From: Candidatus Zipacnadia bacterium
GTDB taxonomy: Bacteria; Armatimonadota; Zipacnadia; Zipacnadales; UBA5352
Assembly (NCBI GenBank): GCA_029820915.1
Contig: JALGUI010000300.1
Location: 1-5,616, forward strand
Direction: 5' to 3'
Length of the DNA stretch: 5,616 nucleotides
Under the pieces are notes generated by a model. The model was given only the letters and a program-made list of their open reading frames with translations, was not told the origin of the DNA and did not search any database. The position numbers and the translations under genes were made by a program. Below are positions 1-5,616 of this stretch, one piece after another. Each line of letters begins with the position of its first letter. Positions within the stretch are counted from its first letter, which is position 1.

Positions 1-1904
1 GTAGCCCGAGCGCCGGTCGCAGTGGTAGGCCAGCGTGGCGCCGCCCATCCACTTGTTCTGGATGAGGTCGTCGATCACCGGCACGTTGTGGTCGATGGTC
101 CTCCCGCCCACGCCATCGGGGAGGAAGCGCCGCCCGAGCGCGTAGAGCGTGACGTGGTTCATGTTCTCTTCCTTGTGCTGGCCCTTGAGGCCGCAGTGGT
201 GCAGCAGGATGGTGGCGCGGTCATCCCAGCCGCTGCGCCACACGTTCACGCCGATGTCGGCGAAGTGCCGGCCGGTATCGGTCTCGGTGGGCCTGCGCGC
301 CTCGAGGTCCGGATCGACCCACCACAGCAGGTCGCCGTAGCCCGCGCCCATCGGCGACTCCTCACTCGGGTGGGCCAGCCATTGGAAGCGCGGGTCGCCG
401 AACTCGCGGGCGATGGCGTAGAAGACCCACTGGTTCCAGTACTCCCCGGCGCCACCACCGTTGTAGCCCAGGTCACGGCCCTCCCAGTCGGCCACGTGAA
501 GCTGGAACTCGGCGAAGCGGTGCAGGAAGGGGTGGCCGAGGTGATTCTCGCCGGTGACGTTGCGCAGCATCTCGGCCAGCCGCACCCACTCGCTCACGCC
601 GTAGGCGCCATAGCTGGGCGACTCGACCCAGCCCCCGGAGGTGTGCTCCTCGAAGCAGTCGAGCAGGAAGCGCTCGGCCAGCGCCACCCACAGCGGCGCG
701 CGCTCGTCCTCGCCCAGCAGCGTCAGCCCGGCCATGCCCAGCCCGCACATGGTCACCGCGGTATGGTTGCCGCGCAGGTCGTTGTAGATCGACCCGTGGC
801 CGCTGAGGGTGTTCGTGTAGAGGCCGTCGGCGAGGGTTGCGATGGCGTCGCGGACCTCGGCCCGCTCGTCCTCGCTCATCGCATCCCAGGCGATGTCGTA
901 GGCCGAGCACAGGCACTGCAGCGGATAGGAGGTGCCGAAGTCGAAGTAGATGTAGTCCGGCTGCAGCCAGAAGCGCCCGCGCGCCATGACCAGCGCCCAG
1001 CGCTTCGCCTGCTCGACGAACGCCGGGTCGTCCGACAGCGCCGCGCCGATCAGCCAGTGCGAGAAGTCGTGCCAGTAGAGCTGCCGCCAGGCGGTCTCGA
1101 CGGGCATGCCGGGGAAGGGGTCGCTCCCCTCGTGGGAGGCCATTGCCGGCGGCTCGGGCGGCCGCACCGACAGCAGGTGGGCGCCGTAGGCCGGTCGGCG
1201 CGTGCCGGCGGTCTCGGCCGAGAAGACGTAGGGTTCCTCGGACTTGTGCGCATCGATCTCCGCGATGACCGTCGCGAGCGGCTCGGCGTACTCCGGGTGT
1301 TCCTCCGCAAGCTCTCGCCAGTGGTCCCGGTCGGCGTCGTTGAAGCGCAGCCGCGGGTGTCCCTCGATGCGCGGGCGGATGTCCTCGGCCCGGTAGCGAC
1401 AGCGGCCATCCATCACCGCCATTTCGCCGAGGAGCCGGCGCGCGTCGCTGTCGGGCCGGCGGTCAACCAGCGAGGGCGTGAAGCGCACGTACTGACCCGC
1501 GCCGGAGCCCCAGCCCCAGACGTGCACGCGCAGCTCGAGGGAGGCGGGGCCATCGACGCTGAGGAGCCGTGACAGGTCGCGCCGCGCCACGCCCGCGACC
1601 TGGCGGTCGAAGACGACGACCTCCGGGCCGTCGTCGGCCTGCGCGGAGAGCCGCCACTGCGCGCCGGCGCCGTGGGCCTCGATCTGCAGGCAGGGCGTGG
1701 CGGACAGGTCCGCCTCAAGGGTGGTCGCGATGCGGGCGTGGTGAGGAGCGCCGCGCGTCACGGTGACGGCGCCGTCGGCAACTGCTCGCCCTCGGCGACC
1801 CAGCCACCGCCCGAGGGCTTCTCGCGCACCCACGCGGCGTCGATGGGCGCGGAGTGACAGGTACACGCGGCGCCAATGGCCAGCAGAACCGGTAGGCTGC
1901 GCAA
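1..1904 (-). CDS. Secreted heparinase II/III-like polysaccharide lyase, C-terminus cut by window edge, apparent frameshift near 5' end
   Basis: Probable exported enzyme that cleaves uronic-acid-containing polysaccharides by beta-elimination; the substrate cannot be told. The body is read in the frame whose codons end on multiples of 3 and is open from about 1785 to base 1. In order it shows a short signal peptide (RSLPVLLAIGAA, in the other frame), a beta-rich N-terminal stretch (roughly residues 30-150, ATTLEADLSATP...LELRVHVWGWGSGAG), HPRLRF near residue 182 opening the alpha/alpha-toroid, YDIAWDAMSEDERAEVRDAI, GNHTAVTMCGLGMAGLTLLG near 379, GGWVESPSYGAYG near 431, and the start of the beta-sandwich domain (FADIGVNVWRSGWDDRATILL, HKEENMNHVTLYALG, then DHNVPVIDD). 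GNH, the SPSY tyrosine and the HKEEN histidine fit the Asn/His, Tyr and His catalytic positions of the heparinase II/III superfamily. About 634 residues are visible. The TTG at 1904 is chosen because GGAGG at 1914-1918 lies 9 bases upstream; another TTG at 1910 is only 3 bases away. The family is clear; the start and intactness are less so. Confidence 0.85.
1758..1800 (-). other. Apparent -1 frameshift in the lyase gene
   Basis: The signal-peptide frame runs AAWVREKPSGGGWVAEGEQLPTAPSP and ends at a TGA on 1758-1760. The enzyme body is in the -1 frame, where the same bases read AVADGAVTVTRGAPHHARI. Upstream of about 1785 the signal-peptide frame has mostly G or C in third positions while the body frame does not and is Arg/Ala-rich. 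Downstream the reverse holds. Joining GWVAEGE to AVADGAVTVT gives one continuous protein. No obvious slippery heptamer is visible, so a lost base (real mutation, or sequencing or assembly error) is likelier than programmed frameshifting. Confidence 0.7.
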
Positions 1905-1910
1905 GTGCAA

Positions 1911-1958
1911 GCACCTCCGCGAGCTTGGGATAGGACTCCCTTGGCCTCGCGGAGGTGC
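1911..1958 (-). promoter_or_regulatory. Perfect 13-bp inverted repeat masking the lyase Shine-Dalgarno
   Basis: GCACCTCCGCGAG at 1911-1923 is the exact reverse complement of CTCGCGGAGGTGC at 1946-1958, separated by 22 bases. In the minus-strand transcript, the 3' arm contains the GGAGG ribosome binding site of the lyase gene and the 5' arm is an anti-Shine-Dalgarno. The loop could add a nested 4-bp GGGA/TCCC stem. No T-run follows on either strand, which argues against an intrinsic terminator. The element begins 23 bases after the TPR gene stop. A role in translational control, mRNA stability or segmental decay is inference; the repeat itself is plain in the sequence. Confidence 0.75.
1914..1918 (-). 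promoter_or_regulatory. Ribosome binding site of the lyase gene
   Basis: GGAGG, extended as GGAGGTG, lies 9 bases before the TTG at 1904 and 3 bases before the TTG at 1910. The spacing favours 1904. The whole motif is inside the 3' arm of the inverted repeat at 1911-1958. Confidence 0.6.
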
Positions 1959-1981
1959 GATACCTTCGTCTGAACGGCGAC

Positions 1982-3010
1982 TCAGTTCGCGTCGCGCCTG
2001 ATGGCCATCTCCCGCTGCTGCTTGAGCTGCTGCTCGCGCATGTAGATGTGGCTGGCGTACTCGGGCACCGGCCAGCCGAGTTGCTCGCACAGGTCGGCGA
2101 CCTTCGCCCGAGCGTGGTAGTCGAGCGTGTAGTTCTCGGCCGCCAACGCCCAGTACTCCAGGGCCTTCTCGAGGTCGCCCGCCCGCTCGTAGACATGGGC
2201 CTTCATGTGCAGCGCGAGCGTGGCCTGTGGGTTGATGGTCAAATACATGTCGGCCGCGTCCGCCGCCTCCTCGAAGCGGCCCTCGTCGATCAGCCGCGAG
2301 GCGGGGAGATAGCGCTCGCGGATGGTGATGGTGGCGCCCTTGGCGGTGTGGTCGCTCGGCCTGCGCTTCAGGCAGTAGTCGTACCACATGAGCGCCTTCT
2401 CCATCTCCGGCACCCGTTCCCAGCCGTGCGCGATGAGCCGCTCGATGTACTCCGGGTGCTCGAACCGGACGGCCGCCCCCATCCAGCGCGCGGCCTCCTC
2501 GTAGTCGCGGATCTTGTCGAAGTAGGTCCAGCCCAGCTCGAAGTACAGGTCATAGCGGTCGGGGTTCCAGGAGATGCCCTCCTTGAGCACGTTCACGCCC
2601 GTCTCAACCAGTTCCGCCCGCTTTTCCTCGTCGTCTGTCTCGACGTAGAGGTTGTACGCGCAGTGCCAGGCGGTGATGCGCCACGGCTCAAGCCAGTGCG
2701 GGTCCAGCAGCGTGGTCATGCGCATCAGGTACAGCGCGTCCCACTGAGTGCCCGCACCCTTGTGCCACATGGAGTGCGTCTTCATCCACAGCATCGACGC
2801 CGCGACCTCGCGGAAGCCGCCCAGCATGGCACCGACGATCACGCTGGTCATGGCCGGGGCGTCGTACTGCAGGATCTTCGTCACCTGCGTCGGTCGCGCG
2901 TACCCCAGCACCAGGCGGTCGTAGCTGATGGCGTCACTGAGCGGCCTCATCCCGATCAACAGGCCGATGATCAGGATCCCGACCACCAGTTGCTTCACTG
3001 TGTTGTTCAT
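1982..3010 (-). CDS. Membrane-anchored tetratricopeptide repeat protein, ABC-operon associated
   Basis: A 342-residue protein starting ATG. Residues 8-21 (LVVGILIIGLLIGM) form one N-terminal membrane segment or uncleaved signal anchor with little charge before it, so most of the protein probably lies outside the cytoplasmic membrane. After a linker comes GAMLGGFREVAASMLWMKTHSMWH (60-83). Helical repeats follow: around 91-124 (LLDPHWLEPWRITAWHCAYNLY), 133-167 (GISWNPDRYDLYFELGWTYF), 170-210, 232-262 (GRFEEAADAADMYLTINP) and 264-292 (ALHMKAHVYERAGDLEKALEYW), the last two with the classical TPR spacing of Gly, Ala and Pro. The C-terminus (325-338) is charged and Gln-rich. TPRs bind proteins; there is no catalytic motif. 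It follows the permease by 55 bases, so it is probably co-transcribed and may act as a partner or scaffold of the exporter. The Shine-Dalgarno is weak (AGAGTG about 5 bases before ATG). Confidence 0.85.
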   Translation of the reverse strand: MNNTVKQLVVGILIIGLLIGMRPLSDAISYDRLVLGYARPTQVTKILQYDAPAMTSVIVGAMLGGFREVAASMLWMKTHSMWHKGAGTQWDALYLMRMTTLLDPHWLEPWRITAWHCAYNLYVETDDEEKRAELVETGVNVLKEGISWNPDRYDLYFELGWTYFDKIRDYEEAARWMGAAVRFEHPEYIERLIAHGWERVPEMEKALMWYDYCLKRRPSDHTAKGATITIRERYLPASRLIDEGRFEEAADAADMYLTINPQATLALHMKAHVYERAGDLEKALEYWALAAENYTLDYHARAKVADLCEQLGWPVPEYASHIYMREQQLKQQREMAIRRDAN

Positions 3011-3043
3011 GGGATCACTCTGTGTGCGCGGGTCGGCGCCAAT

Positions 3044-3063
3044 CGCGTGCGCGCCCGCACGCG
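3044..3063 (-). other. 7-bp GC hairpin in the permease-TPR gap
   Basis: CGCGTGC (3044-3050) and GCACGCG (3057-3063) are complementary across a 6-base loop. In the minus-strand transcript the hairpin sits at the permease stop codon, partway to the TPR start. No T-run follows, so it is not a convincing terminator. In DNA this GC-rich such a stem can arise by chance. Confidence 0.3.
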
Positions 3064-3065
3064 GC

Positions 3066-3884
3066 CTACACCTCGCGCTGATTGAAGAACAGGTACCCGA
3101 GCGCCAGAACCACCGCCACGTACAACGCGCCCATCGCGGCCACCTTGCCCATGTACGGCCAGATCACCGGGATGTCGGTCAGGATCGACTCGCGCACGTC
3201 GAAGTTCTCGAAGTGCGGCAGCACCCGGTAGATGGTCAGCAGGATCATGCGGGCCACCGGGTTCGCCGTCGTCTCCGGGTCGGCCAGGTGGCCGAAGAAC
3301 TCGCTCATCTGGCCGACGAAGTAGACGAAGAAGCTGACGATCGCCGCCAGGATCCACGAGAACACCACCGACGCGACGACCGCAATGGCCATGACGACGG
3401 CCAGCTCGACGAAGTTGAGCACGATGGCCTTGGCGATGTTCTCGTACATGAACTCCATGGAGTAGACCGGCGAGCCCTCCTCGGTCGGCTGCGCGAACTG
3501 CGGCGCCTTGACCAGGAAGACGACGTAGAAGGTCGCGCCCATCAGCGCCACGTTGCTGATGACCGTGGCCAGCCCGCCGAAGTACTTGCCCAGCAGGAAC
3601 TGCATGCGCGTGACGGGCTTGGACAGCAGGGTGTAGATGGTGCGCTTCTCGATCTCGTCGGGGATCAGCCTGGTCCCCAGGAACACCGCGATCAACATGC
3701 CGAAGAAGCGGATCGAGCCCAGGCCGACGTCGATCAGCATCTTCAACTCCGCGCCGGGCTGTAGGTACGTGAAGACCCACGACGAGCCGATGATGAGGAT
3801 CGCGAAGACGAGAATGCCGTTCAGGAAGCGCCGCCGCCAGCCCTCGTAGTACGTCGCGCGGGCGACTCTATAGATCGCTCGCAT
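3066..3884 (-). CDS. ABC-2 type transporter permease
   Basis: The membrane subunit of an ABC exporter, 272 residues, partner of the ATPase encoded just upstream. Six hydrophobic segments are visible at about 22-40, 52-72, 102-125, 152-172, 174-195 and 245-266. Between the second and third lies the characteristic cytoplasmic coupling stretch IPDEIEKRTIYTLLSKP followed by VTRMQFLLGKYFGG (74-104), where Glu-x-x-x-Arg/Gly-Thr-x-Tyr-x-Leu-Leu-Ser-x-Pro is typical of NosY-like ABC-2 permeases. LPHFENFDVRE (222-232) before the last segment is also common in this group. The frame stays open upstream to 4256, but the start is placed at ATG 3884: AGGTGG lies 6 bases before it and MRAIYRVARATYYEGWRRRF is a normal N-terminus. 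The upstream extension is an Arg/Ser-rich shadow of the ATPase. The start overlaps the ATPase stop by 17 bases, suggesting translational coupling. The exported substrate cannot be told. Confidence 0.93.
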   Translation of the reverse strand: MRAIYRVARATYYEGWRRRFLNGILVFAILIIGSSWVFTYLQPGAELKMLIDVGLGSIRFFGMLIAVFLGTRLIPDEIEKRTIYTLLSKPVTRMQFLLGKYFGGLATVISNVALMGATFYVVFLVKAPQFAQPTEEGSPVYSMEFMYENIAKAIVLNFVELAVVMAIAVVASVVFSWILAAIVSFFVYFVGQMSEFFGHLADPETTANPVARMILLTIYRVLPHFENFDVRESILTDIPVIWPYMGKVAAMGALYVAVVLALGYLFFNQREV

Positions 3885-4821
3885 CAGGAGCCACCTCTCC
3901 AACAGCGTCGATGAAGACTTCTTCGAGGGTGCGGCGGTCGGGGCCGACCGCAAGCAGGTGGCCGCCCTCGTCGTCGGCCCTTGCCGCGGCCTCGAAAGCC
4001 GCCTGCCGGTCGGCGAACAGCGCCCGGCAGGTGTCGTCGAGCCAGACGACCTCGTCGGCCACCTGCTCGAGTCCGGCAAGCATCTCCTCGGACGGGCTGC
4101 GCAGCTCGACGCGGTAGCGCTGCTCCTCGCCGGCCAGCAACTCCTCCACGCCGCCCTGGCCCACGAGCTCGCCGCGGTCGAGGATCGCGATGTTGTCGCA
4201 GATCGGCTCCATCTCCTTGAGCAGGTGCGAGCACAGGAAGATGGTCTTGCCCTCACCGCGCAGGCGCAGGATCACCTCGCGGATATCCCTGGCGCCGATG
4301 GGGTCGAGCCCGGCCGTGGGCTCGTCGAAGAACAGCAGGTCGGGCTCGTTGATGAGCGTCTGGGCGACCCCTACGCGCTGGCGCATGCCGCGCGAGTAGT
4401 TGGCCACCCGCTGCTCCCGGTGATCCCACATGTCCACCAGCTCGAGCAGCTCCTGGATCCGGCTCTCGAACTGCCTGCCGCCGAGACCGAACAGGCTCGC
4501 GTACATGCGCAGCAGCTCGGGCGCCGTCAGGTGCTCGTAGAAGTACGGGCCCTCCGGCAGGTAGCCCACGCGCTGCTTGGCCCGCGGACTGCCCATCGGC
4601 TCGCCCAGGACCTCCGCATCCCCGGAGGTGGCGAAGATCAGGCCCAGCAGGAGCTTGAGCGTGGTGGTCTTCCCCGAGCCGTTGGGCCCGACGAGGCCGA
4701 AGATCTGTCCCTCCTCGACCTCGAGCGACAGGTCGCGTACGCCCACCTGGTAGCGACCCCACCCCATGTAGTAGATCTTGGTCAGGTTGTCGGTGCGAAT
4801 GGCGAGAGCTATGTGCGCCAC
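3868..4821 (-). CDS. ABC transporter ATP-binding protein, ABC-2 exporter type
   Basis: The cytoplasmic ATPase that powers the ABC-2 permease encoded next to it; 317 residues. All nucleotide-binding motifs are present: Walker A GPNGSGKT (45-52), the Q-loop position in the GYLPEGP form usual for ABC-2 ATPases (86-92), signature YSRGMRQRV (142-150), Walker B LLFFDEP with catalytic Glu (162-168), D-loop AGLDP (170-174) and switch His in CSHLL (199). The tail (about 235-317) is an extra alpha/beta domain ending TLEEVFIDAVGE, the usual close of this family. It is the first gene of the minus-strand operon. The start is GTG at 4821, the only standard start in the open frame before the conserved IRTDNLTKIYY strand. 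However, the GGGAGG Shine-Dalgarno-like sequence at 4821-4826 abuts and overlaps that GTG rather than preceding it, so the exact start is uncertain. Confidence 0.95.
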   Translation of the reverse strand: MAHIALAIRTDNLTKIYYMGWGRYQVGVRDLSLEVEEGQIFGLVGPNGSGKTTTLKLLLGLIFATSGDAEVLGEPMGSPRAKQRVGYLPEGPYFYEHLTAPELLRMYASLFGLGGRQFESRIQELLELVDMWDHREQRVANYSRGMRQRVGVAQTLINEPDLLFFDEPTAGLDPIGARDIREVILRLRGEGKTIFLCSHLLKEMEPICDNIAILDRGELVGQGGVEELLAGEEQRYRVELRSPSEEMLAGLEQVADEVVWLDDTCRALFADRQAAFEAAARADDEGGHLLAVGPDRRTLEEVFIDAVGEVAPDASDL

Positions 4822-4892
4822 CTCCCGAACGCGCTCACGCGCGCGCCCTTCCCTTCCTGGAATGCGAGCGTCCTCGCCCGCACATCCCTTGC

Positions 4893-4932
4893 TCAGGCAT
4901 CACTGTGGGTGCAACACGCGCACAGTGCCTGA
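4893..4932. other. 12-bp interrupted inverted repeat upstream of the ABC operon
   Basis: TCAGGC (4893-4898), three unpaired bases ATC, then ACTGTG (4902-4907) pair with CACAGT (4921-4926) and GCCTGA (4927-4932) across a 13-base loop. It lies 72-111 bases upstream of the ATPase start. It could be a folded leader of the minus-strand transcript or an operator-like palindrome. No T-run follows it on either strand. The pairing is seen; the function is inferred. Confidence 0.4.
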
Positions 4933-4937
4933 ACGCC

Positions 4938-4962
4938 CGCGGCCGGTCGCGGCGCGGCCGCG
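4938..4962. other. 7-bp GC inverted repeat
   Basis: CGCGGCC (4938-4944) pairs with GGCCGCG (4956-4962) across 11 bases. It is pure G/C in a G/C-rich stretch, so it carries little weight alone, but it lies directly beside the repeat at 4893-4932. Confidence 0.2.
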
Positions 4963-5083
4963 AGATGGCGAGCGATCTCCGGGCGCTCGACTTCACAGGC
5001 CCTAACGCTTCCTGCCTGAGACCTTGTTCCCGGCGGCGCGCCTTTTTCGGCCGTGGCCGCGCGGGCGGACCGTGGGAGGTCGC

Positions 5084-5109
5084 TTGCCCCGCGTCGGGGA
5101 AAGGGGCAA
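5084..5109 (+). other. 7-bp inverted repeat upstream of the prepilin gene
   Basis: TTGCCCC (5084-5090) pairs with GGGGCAA (5103-5109) across 12 bases. The CCCC half can alternatively pair with the GGGG at 5096-5099, giving two mutually exclusive stems. It ends 52 bases before the ATG at 5162, so it could fall in the 5' untranslated region if transcription starts further upstream. Confidence 0.25.
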
Positions 5110-5143
5110 CAAGTGAGGGCCGCCGGCACAAGAGCCAGTCCGC

Positions 5144-5150
5144 AGGGGGA
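5144..5150 (+). promoter_or_regulatory. Likely ribosome binding site of the prepilin gene
   Basis: AGGGGGA lies 11 bases before the ATG at 5162, slightly longer than the ideal spacing. No better purine-rich site precedes the second in-frame ATG at 5186, so it favours the upstream start. Confidence 0.4.
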
Positions 5151-5161
5151 CAGTGGGCCTG

Positions 5162-5616
5162 ATGCCCGTCCACGAGAGCCGGGCCATGTCCGGCCGCCGC
5201 CGGACCCCGGCGACGGACAGATGCGGCTTCACGTTGGTCGAGATGCTCGTCGTGGTGTCCATCATCCTGATCCTCGCCGCCATGCTCCTGCCGGTGCTGG
5301 AGAGCGCGCTGGGCAAGGCCGAGAGCACGTCCTGTCTGTCGAACCTGCACCACCTCGGCATGGCCGCCAGGCTCTACTGCGACGACTACGACGAGCGAAT
5401 CGTCCCGGCCATGCTCCCGCATCCGACCGCGAGCGGGGTGTGCTGGGACGTGACGCTGCAGCCCTACCTGAACAACCGCCCGATCCTCCTGTGCCCGACC
5501 GATGAGACGCCCAGGCGGGTGCCCGGCGCCATCAGCGAGCCGCACAGCTACGGCATCAACCTGGCGCTGGCGCAGGTCGGGGGCTACATGAGTTCGTCGC
5601 TGCGGCTGTGCGACAT
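5162..5616 (+). CDS. Prepilin-like protein with type IV pilin/GspG N-terminal cleavage-methylation motif, 3' end outside window
   Basis: The first 151 residues are visible. A 22-residue basic leader (MSGRRRTPATDRCG in its second half) ends in CG|FTLVEM, the prepilin peptidase site. Cleavage would follow Gly22 and leave an N-methylated Phe with the conserved Glu at mature position 5 (residue 27). The hydrophobic helix LVVVSIILILAAMLLPVL follows. After it come SALGKAESTSCLSNLHHLGM and LYCDDYDERIVPAM, then WDVTLQPYLNN, ILLCPTDE and SYGIN, the layout of the large DUF1559-like prepilin family expanded in Armatimonadota, Planctomycetota and Lentisphaerota. The product is inserted in the inner membrane and may become a pseudopilin or surface protein; the individual roles of these paralogues are mostly unknown. 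The start is ATG 5162; ATG 5186 would give a 14-residue leader and is also possible. It diverges from the ABC operon and has no visible link to it. Confidence 0.88.
   Translation, partial: MPVHESRAMSGRRRTPATDRCGFTLVEMLVVVSIILILAAMLLPVLESALGKAESTSCLSNLHHLGMAARLYCDDYDERIVPAMLPHPTASGVCWDVTLQPYLNNRPILLCPTDETPRRVPGAISEPHSYGINLALAQVGGYMSSSLRLCD

Larger units (their letters stand above)
4822..5161. promoter_or_regulatory. Divergent intergenic region between the ABC operon and the prepilin gene
   Basis: These 340 bases separate two divergently transcribed units and should hold both promoters. Shadow frames cross it but none has coding character. I see no convincing -35/-10 pair in either direction, as expected where the sigma consensus is unknown and AT content is low. 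Visible structure includes inverted repeats at 4893-4932, 4938-4962 and 5084-5109, and a T5 run at 5043-5047 after a GGCGCGCC palindrome, which does not form a proper terminator stem. Confidence 0.5.

Noticed and set aside
22..1572. A 516-codon open frame on the plus strand
   Set aside because: It lies fully antisense to the lyase, is rich in Val, Ala, Arg, His and Gly with no recognisable motif, and its length follows from the strong third-position GC bias of the opposite strand.
1911..1958. Intrinsic terminator after the TPR gene
   Set aside because: The stem is strong but neither strand has a T-run after it (TTGCACTTGC on minus, GATACCTTCG on plus).
1758..2387. A 209-codon minus-strand frame ending in the lyase signal peptide
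   Set aside because: Its first two thirds are an out-of-frame reading of the TPR gene. Only the last 49 codons, from about 1904, have coding character, and they belong to the lyase.
3884..4256. N-terminal extension of the permease
   Set aside because: The added residues are a Ser/Arg-rich shadow of the ATPase, and a well-placed ribosome binding site precedes ATG 3884.
5030..5047. Possible terminator around GGCGCGCC followed by five T
   Set aside because: The palindrome leaves no room for a loop and no longer stem surrounds it; there is also no upstream plus-strand gene to terminate.
4835..5545. A 236-codon minus-strand frame across the intergenic region and the prepilin gene
   Set aside because: It is antisense to a clear prepilin coding sequence, Arg/His/Gly-rich and without motifs.

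Overview
This is a high-GC bacterial chromosomal window. It holds four essentially readable genes on the minus strand and the 5' part of one gene on the plus strand. The plus-strand gene encodes a prepilin-like protein of the H/GFTLVEMLVVxxIIxILAAMLLPVL...SCLSNLxxLGxAxxxYxxDYDE type. Such proteins are abundant in Armatimonadota, Planctomycetota, Lentisphaerota and related environmental lineages. That, the secreted heparinase II/III-like enzyme and the very high third-position GC suggest an uncultured bacterium of this general group, possibly Armatimonadota. The assignment is inference from family style, not proven by the sequence.

Layout, right to left along the minus strand: (i) an ABC-2 type ATPase (3868-4821); (ii) its permease (3066-3884), whose start overlaps the ATPase stop by 17 bases; (iii) a membrane-anchored TPR protein (1982-3010), 55 bases further on; (iv) a secreted heparinase II/III-like polysaccharide lyase (start near 1904, C-terminus beyond base 1). 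The first three look like one operon: an ABC exporter plus a tetratricopeptide accessory protein. The lyase follows 77 bases after the TPR stop, behind a perfect 13-bp inverted repeat whose 3' arm contains its Shine-Dalgarno sequence. It may be read by read-through from the same operon but controlled separately.

The lyase gene appears frameshifted near its 5' end. The signal peptide lies in one reading frame and stops at 1758-1760, while the body of the enzyme is in the -1 frame. Codon composition switches frame around 1770-1800. An automatic caller would therefore misplace this gene's start, and the longest open frame over this locus is an antisense shadow on the plus strand.

A 340-base divergent intergenic region (4822-5161) separates the ABC operon from the prepilin gene. 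It must hold promoters for both directions. I see several inverted repeats there but no convincing -35/-10 pair. No RNA gene, CRISPR array, insertion sequence or clear intrinsic terminator was seen. I did not find a demonstrably new system; the points most worth checking are the hairpin-masked ribosome binding site and the frameshift of the lyase gene.
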